Of a stretch of 8,978 bases of DNA, positions 1-5,499 are shown in pieces. The notes beneath the pieces were generated by a model. That model did not search any database. It was not told where the DNA came from and was given only the letters and a program-made list of their open reading frames with translations. Origin of the DNA: Candidatus Saccharibacteria bacterium UBA6664 (GTDB taxonomy: Bacteria; Patescibacteriota; Saccharimonadia; Saccharimonadales; Saccharimonadaceae); the NCBI GenBank assembly GCA_002455275.1, contig DKKO01000003.1:89870-98847 (forward strand). Reading direction: 5' to 3'. Numbering within the stretch: the stretch's first letter is position 1; the number at the start of each line of letters is the position of its first letter. The position numbers were made by a program, and so were the translations under genes.

Positions 1-364
1 TGAGATGATCTGGTCGAATGAGACCGAGTAACTCGTATGCTTCATGTTCGGCAATGTCAGAGTATTTTTTGGCAACATCCCAGGCGGTAATACCCTCGCG
101 CTTGGCGCCTTTTTCCATTTTGTCTTCACCACTATCATCGTCGCTTACCAAGTGCCCTACATCGGTGATATTTTGGGTGCGCTCAACTCGCATACCATCT
201 GCTCGCAAGGCGCGCACTAAAACATCCCAGTAGATATACCCAAGCCAGTTACCTATGTGGGGTTGGCTATACACAGTAAGCCCACAGGTGTATAGCTTTA
301 CAACACCGGGTGTGAGCGGAACAAGAGTTTCTAGCTTGCCGCTTAATGTATTGTGCAACTTCAT
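1..364 (-). CDS. cysS: Cysteinyl-tRNA synthetase, N-terminal 121 residues (runs off left edge)
   Basis: Class I aminoacyl-tRNA synthetase that charges tRNA-Cys with cysteine in the cytoplasm. Reading the minus strand from the ATG at 364-362 gives 121 open codons to the window edge, so the gene is partial. Visible: the YTCGLTVY segment (residues 25-32) with the first zinc-ligand Cys27, the HIGH-type signature as HIGN (36-39), and NITDVGHL followed by SDDDSGEDKMEKGA (65-87), typical of one CysRS subgroup common in CPR bacteria. The KMSKS loop and the anticodon-binding domain lie outside the window. The start is fixed by an ATGA overlap with the stop of the upstream DHH gene (364-361), indicating translational coupling; only a weak AAGG-like sequence precedes it. 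Identity is secure; a CysRS-like ligase such as MshC is less likely next to this gene set. Confidence 0.95.
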   Translation of the reverse strand, partial: MKLHNTLSGKLETLVPLTPGVVKLYTCGLTVYSQPHIGNWLGYIYWDVLVRALRADGMRVERTQNITDVGHLVSDDDSGEDKMEKGAKREGITAWDVAKKYSDIAEHEAYELLGLIRPDHL

Positions 365-1335
365 GAAGCTAGGGCCTTCTCGGTGGCGTTCAGCAATTCC
401 TCGACGATTTTATCGTATGATTCGTACACTCTGAAGCCGGCTGCGTATGGGTGGCCACCTCCACCGAAATAGCCCGCAATCGTTTCAGAGACTGGTAGAT
501 TTGAGCGCAACTTTCCCGTTAGCTTGCCGTCTGGGTAGGTTTTTATCGCAATTGCAACCTCTACATCATCTACGAGACGCATTTCGTCGAGCACGAGCAC
601 GCTTGGATTATATTTGTCGCTGTATTGTTCGATTTCTTCAAATGGAATGTGTATGAGTGCGAGTTTTCCCTCTAAATAATATTCAATGCGTTGAAGCAGC
701 TCACCTTTGTACGCCAAAATTTCTGGAGCTTTTTTCATGAATTCACGTCGGCGTTCTTCAATTTCGGCTACGTGCGCACCAAGCTCGGTTAAGTCGGCGG
801 CAATACGGTAGCTTTCGGGGGATACCGTTTGAATGCTAAGGCCTAAGCTATCGGCGAGCTGTGCCTCAAGTAAATGTTCGGCCGCTGGAGCATTAATTGG
901 CCATTTAGCTTGCTTCGCTAACTTATAAATGACCTCACTCGTTGAGATTGCTGTGTCGTTTAATGGCGTGTGGTCGAAGCTGAGAGTACTCGCGGTGGTG
1001 TGATGGTCAATAACCAACACTGGGTGTGATTCGAGGAAGTGTCTGACGCCAGGTGTTTCGAGCACTTTGCTAATGAGTACGTCGGCGCTGGTGTCGACGA
1101 TAATTGCCGCGTCGGCATGTGGGCTAAAGTCGGTTTCTACCCTATCCCAGCCTTTTATGTATCGCAGATATTTCGGAATTTCAACGGGGCAGTACAAAAA
1201 AGTTTCCTTCTGCATATCGCCAAGGATTTCTTCAAGTGCAAGTGCGCTCGCTAAGCTGTCGCCATCTGGATTCTCGGCCTGAATAATGGTAAATGTATGC
1301 GCATTTTCAATAAGCGCTTTTGCTTCATCGTACAT
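361..1335 (-). CDS. DHH/DHHA1 phosphoesterase, NrnA-like (oligoribonuclease / pAp phosphatase family)
   Basis: A 324-residue cytoplasmic phosphoesterase of the NrnA branch, whose members degrade 2-5 nt RNA oligomers and dephosphorylate pAp. Seen, numbered from the ATG at 1335: NPDGDS with Asp24/Asp26 (motif I), IIVDTS with Asp81 (motif II), DHH at 110-112 (motif III), LADSLG with Asp162 (motif IV), and the C-terminal DHHA1 signature GGGGHPYAAGF around 291-301. Length is normal for NrnA. The motif I histidine expected three residues before the Pro is an alanine here (QAENPDGD), so the metal site may differ. An upstream in-frame GTG at 1362 would add nine residues, but a TGCTACAAT promoter lies inside that extension and ends 7 nt before the ATG, so a leaderless start at 1335 is preferred. 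The stop overlaps cysS. Family is firm; the exact substrate is not. Confidence 0.9.
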   Translation of the reverse strand: MYDEAKALIENAHTFTIIQAENPDGDSLASALALEEILGDMQKETFLYCPVEIPKYLRYIKGWDRVETDFSPHADAAIIVDTSADVLISKVLETPGVRHFLESHPVLVIDHHTTASTLSFDHTPLNDTAISTSEVIYKLAKQAKWPINAPAAEHLLEAQLADSLGLSIQTVSPESYRIAADLTELGAHVAEIEERRREFMKKAPEILAYKGELLQRIEYYLEGKLALIHIPFEEIEQYSDKYNPSVLVLDEMRLVDDVEVAIAIKTYPDGKLTGKLRSNLPVSETIAGYFGGGGHPYAAGFRVYESYDKIVEELLNATEKALAS

Positions 1336-1342
1336 CGGTTCT

Positions 1343-1351
1343 ATTGTAGCA
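1343..1351 (-). promoter_or_regulatory. Extended -10 promoter of nrnA-like gene
   Basis: TGCTACAAT on the minus strand: TGn plus a TACAAT hexamer (5 of 6 to TATAAT). No convincing -35 is seen, as expected for an extended -10 element. The hexamer ends 7 nt before the ATG at 1335, so the first transcribed base should be at or next to the A of the ATG, giving a leaderless mRNA. Confidence 0.65.
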
Positions 1352-1352
1352 G

Positions 1353-1411
1353 AAAAATGCACATCGCCCGCCCCGAGAGAGCGGACGTGTGCTCAATCTC
1401 GGCGACGGGCG
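1353..1411 (-). terminator. Terminator-like hairpin after the zinc-ribbon gene
   Basis: Directly after the TAG of the zinc-ribbon gene the minus strand can form a long GC-rich hairpin. The arms at 1365-1378 and 1397-1411 pair with one mismatch and one bulge, and the loop holds an inner GAGC/GCTC stem. A run of five T follows at 1357-1353, but about 7 nt away from the stem rather than touching it, so it is not a textbook intrinsic terminator. It sits immediately upstream of the nrnA promoter and would insulate the two units. Confidence 0.5.
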
Positions 1412-1627
1412 CTAGGACGGACGAGGGTTCGCGGTGCCACACGCTCTGCAGATACCGGTGCTGTGGTCGATCAAGACCGAACCACATTCGCCACAGCTGG
1501 CGACATTTGCGTCTGTTGATGGAAGTACGTGCGACGCAGACCCGCAATGGGTGCACACCCACATCTTCCCCGCAATCTCCATAGTCCTTCCGCAGCTACC
1601 GCATTTGGAGGGTTCAGCTGCAGGCAT
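1412..1627 (-). CDS. Small double zinc-ribbon protein (71 aa)
   Basis: A small soluble protein made almost wholly of two zinc ribbons. Four CxxCG knuckles are visible: C9-C12, C25-C28, C45-C48 and C60-C63, numbered from the ATG at 1627. The even spacing suggests two Zn(Cys)4 sites. No signal peptide or membrane segment is present. An in-frame GTG three codons upstream (1636) is possible, but AGGTGA at 1638-1633 is well placed (5-nt spacer) for the ATG and overlaps the GTG, so the ATG is preferred. The gene follows recR after a short gap with its own extended -10 promoter, and a terminator-like hairpin follows it. Zinc ribbons of this kind bind nucleic acids or proteins; the partner cannot be named from sequence. 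The reading frame is convincing because of the regular cysteines plus promoter and ribosome site. Confidence 0.82.
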   Translation of the reverse strand: MPAAEPSKCGSCGRTMEIAGKMWVCTHCGSASHVLPSTDANVASCGECGSVLIDHSTGICRACGTANPRPS

Positions 1628-1632
1628 CGCTC

Positions 1633-1638
1633 TCACCT
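1633..1638 (-). promoter_or_regulatory. Shine-Dalgarno of the zinc-ribbon gene
   Basis: AGGTGA followed by a 5-nt spacer and ATG at 1627. It decides the ATG over the upstream GTG at 1636, which it overlaps. This is one of only three clear Shine-Dalgarno sequences in the window. Confidence 0.7.
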
Positions 1639-1670
1639 GCCTTTCTCTTTGGAAGTGGGCGACCTACTTC

Positions 1671-1679
1671 AGTATAGCA
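1671..1679 (-). promoter_or_regulatory. Extended -10 promoter of the zinc-ribbon gene
   Basis: TGCTATACT on the minus strand, beginning 3 nt after the recR TAA. The expected start of transcription is near 1664, giving a leader of roughly 37 nt. An inverted repeat (GAAGT-GG / CC-ACTTC with one bulge, 1652-1670) straddles the predicted start and could be an operator or leader structure. Confidence 0.6.
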
Positions 1680-1681
1680 AT

Positions 1682-2299
1682 TTATAGCGACCGTCGGCCT
1701 TCGAGCGCGTGCGACAGGGTGATTTGGTCGGCATATTCAAGATCTACGCCCACAGGAATACCACGCGCCAAGCGGGTCATGGCGACGTCGATTCCCTTTT
1801 CGTTGATAAAGCGTTGCAAAAAGAGTGCTGTAGACTCCCCCTCTACGGAAGCGTTTGTAGCGATAATAAGTTCTTTTACGCTGTCGGTTGCAATGCGCTC
1901 TAGGAGCTCTGGAATGTGGAGCTGTTCAGGCCCTACCCCGTCGATAGGAGAAATCGCGCCACCAAGCACGTGGTACGTGCCGTTATAGTTGCCAGTGCGT
2001 TCTATAGCGACAATATCAAGAGGTTCTTCGACAACGGCGATGATTGTTTTATCACGGTCGGGGTCACTATACAGGTTCGAGACATCGTCGTCGGCGTCGA
2101 TTAGCGCGAAGGTTACCGGGCATTGCTTGACTTGGCTGTGTACCTTCTCGATACTCTTCGCAAGTTGTTCGCCTAGGCGAGGCTCAGACTTTAGCACGTA
2201 GTATGCATAGCGTTCGGCTGTTCGTGCGCCCACACCAGGCAAGCGCCCTAATTCATCAATGAGGGCGCTCAGTGCTGCTGGCAAAAGCTGTTTTGCCAT
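1682..2299 (-). CDS. recR: Recombination mediator RecR lacking most of its zinc-finger cysteines
   Basis: RecR (205 aa, normal length) acts with RecO/RecF to load RecA at gaps coated by single-strand binding protein. In order: helix-hairpin-helix region LPGVGARTAER (20-30); the region that is normally a Cys4 zinc finger (60-77); the TOPRIM domain starting at IIAVVEEP (86-93); and ATNASVEGESTALFL (147-161), matching the NPTxEGExTA motif. In most RecR proteins the finger holds four cysteines. Here only Cys60 remains; the segment reads CPVTFALIDADDDVSNLYSD, with Thr, Val and Leu where cysteines are expected, so it cannot bind zinc in the usual way, although the SDPxRD motif after it is kept. The start is the ATG 5 nt after the ybaB stop; there is no strong Shine-Dalgarno, so coupling to ybaB is likely. 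Confidence 0.95.
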   Translation of the reverse strand: MAKQLLPAALSALIDELGRLPGVGARTAERYAYYVLKSEPRLGEQLAKSIEKVHSQVKQCPVTFALIDADDDVSNLYSDPDRDKTIIAVVEEPLDIVAIERTGNYNGTYHVLGGAISPIDGVGPEQLHIPELLERIATDSVKELIIATNASVEGESTALFLQRFINEKGIDVAMTRLARGIPVGVDLEYADQITLSHALEGRRSL

Positions 2300-2304
2300 G
2301 TTCT

Positions 2305-2595
2305 TTACATTCCCGGCAGGTTCAGACCACCCATAAGTGGCTTCATGGTGTCGGCTGCAATTTCTTGTGCCTTGGCCATGCCATCACGGACTGCGATTTT
2401 AATCCAGTGCTCAAGTTCTTCGATATCGTCAAAATCAATCAGGTCTGGATCAAGCTTTACGCTGTCTATCTTTAATTCGCCGGTGACACGTACAACTACC
2501 GCCCCGTCACCTGCTTCAACTTCAATAATTTGCTTTTTTAGCGCTGCTTGCGCTTTCCGAATTTCATTCAGCATCTTTACTTGGTCAAAAGCCAT
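2305..2595 (-). CDS. ybaB: YbaB/EbfC family nucleoid-associated protein
   Basis: A 96-residue DNA-binding protein of the YbaB/EbfC family, which forms small tweezer-like dimers on the nucleoid and is commonly encoded next to recR. Seen: an N-terminal helix rich in Lys and Glu (MLNEIRKAQAALKKQ, residues 8-22), the beta segment VVVRVTGELKIDSVKLDPDLID, and a C-terminal helix DGMAKAQEIAADTMKPLMGGL ending in a glycine/proline tail, all in family order and at the usual length. The gene is first of the ybaB-recR pair, with an own -10 and a good AGAGAGGA ribosome site. The classical dnaX partner is not adjacent but lies further upstream beyond dnaB and a glycosyltransferase. Identity is secure; whether it aids RecR directly is inferred from synteny. 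Confidence 0.92.
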   Translation of the reverse strand: MAFDQVKMLNEIRKAQAALKKQIIEVEAGDGAVVVRVTGELKIDSVKLDPDLIDFDDIEELEHWIKIAVRDGMAKAQEIAADTMKPLMGGLNLPGM

Positions 2596-2600
2596 AGAAT

Positions 2601-2608
2601 TCCTCTCT
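2601..2608 (-). promoter_or_regulatory. Shine-Dalgarno of ybaB
   Basis: AGAGAGGA on the minus strand, 5 nt before the ATG at 2595. It is clear and purine-rich, in contrast to the genes in this window that lack any ribosome site. Confidence 0.7.
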
Positions 2609-2622
2609 TTCTTCTACCTATA

Positions 2623-2628
2623 AGTATA
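2623..2628 (-). promoter_or_regulatory. -10 element of ybaB-recR
   Basis: TATACT on the minus strand in the 44-nt gap between the glycosyltransferase stop and ybaB. The predicted start near 2616 leaves a 20-nt leader containing the Shine-Dalgarno. No good -35 and no TGn extension are seen, so this is the weaker of the promoter calls. Confidence 0.5.
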
Positions 2629-2639
2629 CGCTAGCGGTG

Positions 2640-4115
2640 CTACTTTTTGTAGACGTAGAAACGATCCGCGTCGAATGAAGAGCGAGCCACGAGTATATCT
2701 GACGGAACGGCCGAAACTTCAGGCTTCTTGTCTCGTGCAACTAAAGTAATGTCACTTTGTGCCATAGCCATAGCTGGGCTTGTGGTGACAGAAAGTTGTT
2801 TAATCTTGGTCTGATGCAACGCATACGTTGAATAGAGCTGAATATCTTGCTCGGGCACCACTAGACTCACCTTGGTATTTTTGTCGTAACTAGCGAGTGT
2901 TTTATTAATCAACCCGAGGTCAAAATTGAAGTCACTATATATCTGCGTGTCGTAATGATATCCGTATACATAACGATCGACATTTGAAACGACTATGCCC
3001 AGCACAAGCACGCCCAGCGGAAGCAGGCCAAATACTCGTGCGTATGGATTGCGCGGAAAGAGTCTGTACCAAGAACGGATGAGGTAATCAACACCCAGCG
3101 CCGAGAGCAGCATGACGGGGACGAAAGTAATTGTAATAAAATCTGGGTTGAATATAACAAACGGAACTAACGCAATAAGCCAAAAGCTGATGATGTAGCT
3201 TTTCGTAGTGTATTTGGTGGTAAACATTTGGTAGAGGCCAAGAAGGACCAATAACACGACACCTAAGCCATAAATCGGCGTGGCGTTTGCCCCGCTGCTT
3301 GGGGTATAGAAACTTCCGTATTGCTGGAATAGATCTTTGATATTCGCTGGTATGCTAGACCAGCTTTCTGGTACCCCAAACATTGTGAGTAGTAGGCTGG
3401 GTTCTTTGACAATACCCACAATAAGCGGCAAGCCGATGACTAAAAACACTCCAGCTCCTGCCGCTAGAATGCCTTTGGGAGTTTGGCGAAACACGATATG
3501 ACGCACATGAGGATGGAAGATTGCTGTTGCTAGCAACGCGATAAGTACGTAAATGCTGAGCGGCATATACAGGCTAAGCGCTGCGAGCGCGCACAGCACT
3601 AATATCCAGAAATGTTCAGTTTTACCGTGTGCTGTAATAAGGGAAGCCGTGAGCAGGATACTGACTGCCCAAAACACATATAAAATACCAGAATGACCAC
3701 TTTGCGCTACCAACAGAAAGTGCGAGGTAGTAACAGCGACGATGCTAGCAATAATTGCGACATTGCGCTTAAACCACACATTCATTAGCATCAATAAGCC
3801 AACTGCTGAAAAGAATGCAATGATCAGTGAGGGTAATTTAATACTAAACGAGCTAAAGCCAAATAGTGCGATACTCGCAGCTTGTATCAGTCGATACGGC
3901 AAATAGAGTAGCTGGTCTGGCTGGAGACTCAAAAGTTGCGAAGGGCTTAAGCTCTCACTTACAAGCGCAGAGTGAATTTCCGCATCGCCGAGGGCTCCAG
4001 GAATGTAGAGGCCCGCAATAATAAGCAAGCTTGCTAGTGAAATACCAAACACCGAGTAGCCAATGAAATAACGCCATCGGTAAAAGAAAAAATCTGTGAC
4101 GGTACGGTTGCCCAT
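2640..4115 (-). CDS. Multipass membrane glycosyltransferase, GT-C fold (PMT/ArnT-like)
   Basis: A 491-residue inner-membrane protein resembling the GT39/GT83 dolichyl- or undecaprenyl-phosphate-sugar glycosyltransferases. After a first membrane segment (about 19-40), the outer loop has GDAEIHSALVSE (43-54), with acidic residues where this fold places its catalytic Asp/Glu. Roughly ten further hydrophobic segments follow up to about residue 376 (for example 92-112, 118-136, 145-160, 168-199, 215-235, 282-298, 306-322, 328-346, 361-376). The last 115 residues form a soluble domain (YDKNTKVSLVVPEQDI), probably outside the cell. Likely role: transfer of a sugar from a lipid carrier to an envelope glycan or protein; donor and acceptor are unknown. 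It stands alone between dnaB and ybaB with its own TGGTATAAT promoter and an expected leader of about 4-5 nt. No Shine-Dalgarno is present. Confidence 0.82.
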   Translation of the reverse strand: MGNRTVTDFFFYRWRYFIGYSVFGISLASLLIIAGLYIPGALGDAEIHSALVSESLSPSQLLSLQPDQLLYLPYRLIQAASIALFGFSSFSIKLPSLIIAFFSAVGLLMLMNVWFKRNVAIIASIVAVTTSHFLLVAQSGHSGILYVFWAVSILLTASLITAHGKTEHFWILVLCALAALSLYMPLSIYVLIALLATAIFHPHVRHIVFRQTPKGILAAGAGVFLVIGLPLIVGIVKEPSLLLTMFGVPESWSSIPANIKDLFQQYGSFYTPSSGANATPIYGLGVVLLVLLGLYQMFTTKYTTKSYIISFWLIALVPFVIFNPDFITITFVPVMLLSALGVDYLIRSWYRLFPRNPYARVFGLLPLGVLVLGIVVSNVDRYVYGYHYDTQIYSDFNFDLGLINKTLASYDKNTKVSLVVPEQDIQLYSTYALHQTKIKQLSVTTSPAMAMAQSDITLVARDKKPEVSAVPSDILVARSSFDADRFYVYKK

Positions 4116-4126
4116 ATACTGCCTAA

Positions 4127-4135
4127 ATTATACCA
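4127..4135 (-). promoter_or_regulatory. Extended -10 promoter of the glycosyltransferase gene
   Basis: TGGTATAAT on the minus strand, a perfect hexamer with TGn extension, about 7 nt after the dnaB stop codon. It ends 11 nt before the ATG at 4115, predicting a very short leader (about 4-5 nt). No -35 match is visible. Confidence 0.7.
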
Positions 4136-4142
4136 CGCAGCC

Positions 4143-5495
4143 TTAGTTTGTATGCTTTTTATCGAGAGACATGAAGCGCAGACGTTCTGGGTGGAAGTAA
4201 AGATCGATTTTGCCCACGGGTCCATTACGGTGTTTGGCGATAATCAGCTCGGTGATGTTCTCAAGCTCAGCGTTGTCTGGTTCGTAATAGCCAGGCCGGT
4301 GTATAAATGCAACGATATCGGCGTCTTGCTCAATAGATCCAGATTCGCGCAGGTCGGCAAGTTGTGGTTTTTTGTCTGGTCGATTTTCGACTGCACGCGA
4401 CAACTGGCTCAGTGCTATTAGTGGTACGTTTAGCTCACGCGCTATCAGCTTCAAGCCTCGGCTAATCTCAGAAACCTCCTGCACGCGGTTGCCATCTGAA
4501 CGGCCAGATGCCTGCATAAGCTGTAGGTAGTCGACGATGATGAGCCCAAGTGGATGGTCGTGTGAAACGCGGCGGGCTTTGGTGCGCATTTCAAGCACGG
4601 ATAGCCCAGGCGTGTCGTCGATAAAAATAGGTGCCTCAGCCAGCTCGCCCATTGCTTCAGAAAGTTTACTAAAGTCATCATCGCTCAGATTTCCGGTTCG
4701 AATATTCCAAGCATCTACCCCACTTGCGTCAGACAGCATACGGTCTACGAGTTGCTCTTTACTCATCTCGAGGCTAAAAAACAGTACGGGTTGCTTGGCA
4801 ATGGTCGCAACATTGTAAGCAAGGTTAGTTACCAGGGTAGTCTTACCCATAGCGGGTCGCGCAGCCAAAATAAACAAGTCGCTACGTTGCAAGCCAGCGG
4901 TCATGTTGTCGAGGTCTCGATAGCCTGTACGTATACCACGAAGTTGGCCCTTGTTGCGGTGGAGCTCTTCCATGCGGTCGAAGCTATCGGTCAGAATACT
5001 TTCTAGGCTTACAACATCTTGCTTAAGCGATTGGTCGCTGACAGAAAATAACTCAGCTTCGGCCTTTTCAAGTAATTCTTGTGTGGTGGTATCCTCTTCA
5101 AACCCAAGCTCTGATATTTCGCTACTCGCTTTGATCAAGCGACGACGCACAGCTTTTTGGGCGACAATTTCAGCGTAACTAGCCGCGTGAGCTGCCGTGG
5201 GCACATAGGTAGTCAGTTCGGTTAAATATGCCGAGCCACCGACCACTTCGAGCTCTTTTTTGCGCTTTAGTTCATCTGTTAGAGTGAGCAGGTCGACGGG
5301 CTTGTGTTTTTCATACAAGCGCATCATCGCATCGTAGATTACGCCGTGGCTTTTATCGTAAAAATCTTTGTGGGTAACAAACTCACTTACATCTGCCAGA
5401 ACTTCGTCATCAATTAAAACAGCACCGAGCAAGCTTTTTTCTGCGTCGATACTTTGGGGCGGAATTTTACCCGCTGGGATGTCTTTTGTTGCCAT
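4143..5495 (-). CDS. dnaB: Replicative DNA helicase DnaB
   Basis: The hexameric 5'-3' helicase that unwinds DNA at the replication fork; 450 aa, full length. N-terminal domain begins IPPQSIDAEKSLLGAVL (11-27) and ends around 170; the RecA-like ATPase domain starts near GIRTGYRDLDNMTAGL (187-202). Walker A is ARPAMGKT (212-219), Walker B is LIIVD (318-322), motif H3 is ALSQLSR (361-367), and the KHRNGPVG segment (421-428) carries the arginine-finger region. No intein or insertion interrupts the P-loop, a common insertion site in dnaB. It starts 4 nt after the dnaX stop without an adjacent Shine-Dalgarno, so it is presumably translated by coupling from the dnaX message. A purine-rich sequence and a small hairpin in the dnaX tail may help. 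Identity is certain. Confidence 0.97.
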   Translation of the reverse strand: MATKDIPAGKIPPQSIDAEKSLLGAVLIDDEVLADVSEFVTHKDFYDKSHGVIYDAMMRLYEKHKPVDLLTLTDELKRKKELEVVGGSAYLTELTTYVPTAAHAASYAEIVAQKAVRRRLIKASSEISELGFEEDTTTQELLEKAEAELFSVSDQSLKQDVVSLESILTDSFDRMEELHRNKGQLRGIRTGYRDLDNMTAGLQRSDLFILAARPAMGKTTLVTNLAYNVATIAKQPVLFFSLEMSKEQLVDRMLSDASGVDAWNIRTGNLSDDDFSKLSEAMGELAEAPIFIDDTPGLSVLEMRTKARRVSHDHPLGLIIVDYLQLMQASGRSDGNRVQEVSEISRGLKLIARELNVPLIALSQLSRAVENRPDKKPQLADLRESGSIEQDADIVAFIHRPGYYEPDNAELENITELIIAKHRNGPVGKIDLYFHPERLRFMSLDKKHTN

Positions 5496-5499
5496 TGTA

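Noticed and set aside
361..363. Reassignment of UGA to glycine as in some CPR groups (SR1, Gracilibacteria)
   Set aside because: TGA ends the DHH gene exactly at its family length with ATGA coupling to cysS, and ends the 48-codon gene before its terminator, so standard bacterial stops fit.
1434..1988. 184-codon plus-strand open frame across the zinc-ribbon gene and recR
   Set aside because: It lies opposite two well-supported minus-strand genes, has no promoter or ribosome site, and its composition (Ser/Pro/Thr-rich) is that of an antisense shadow.
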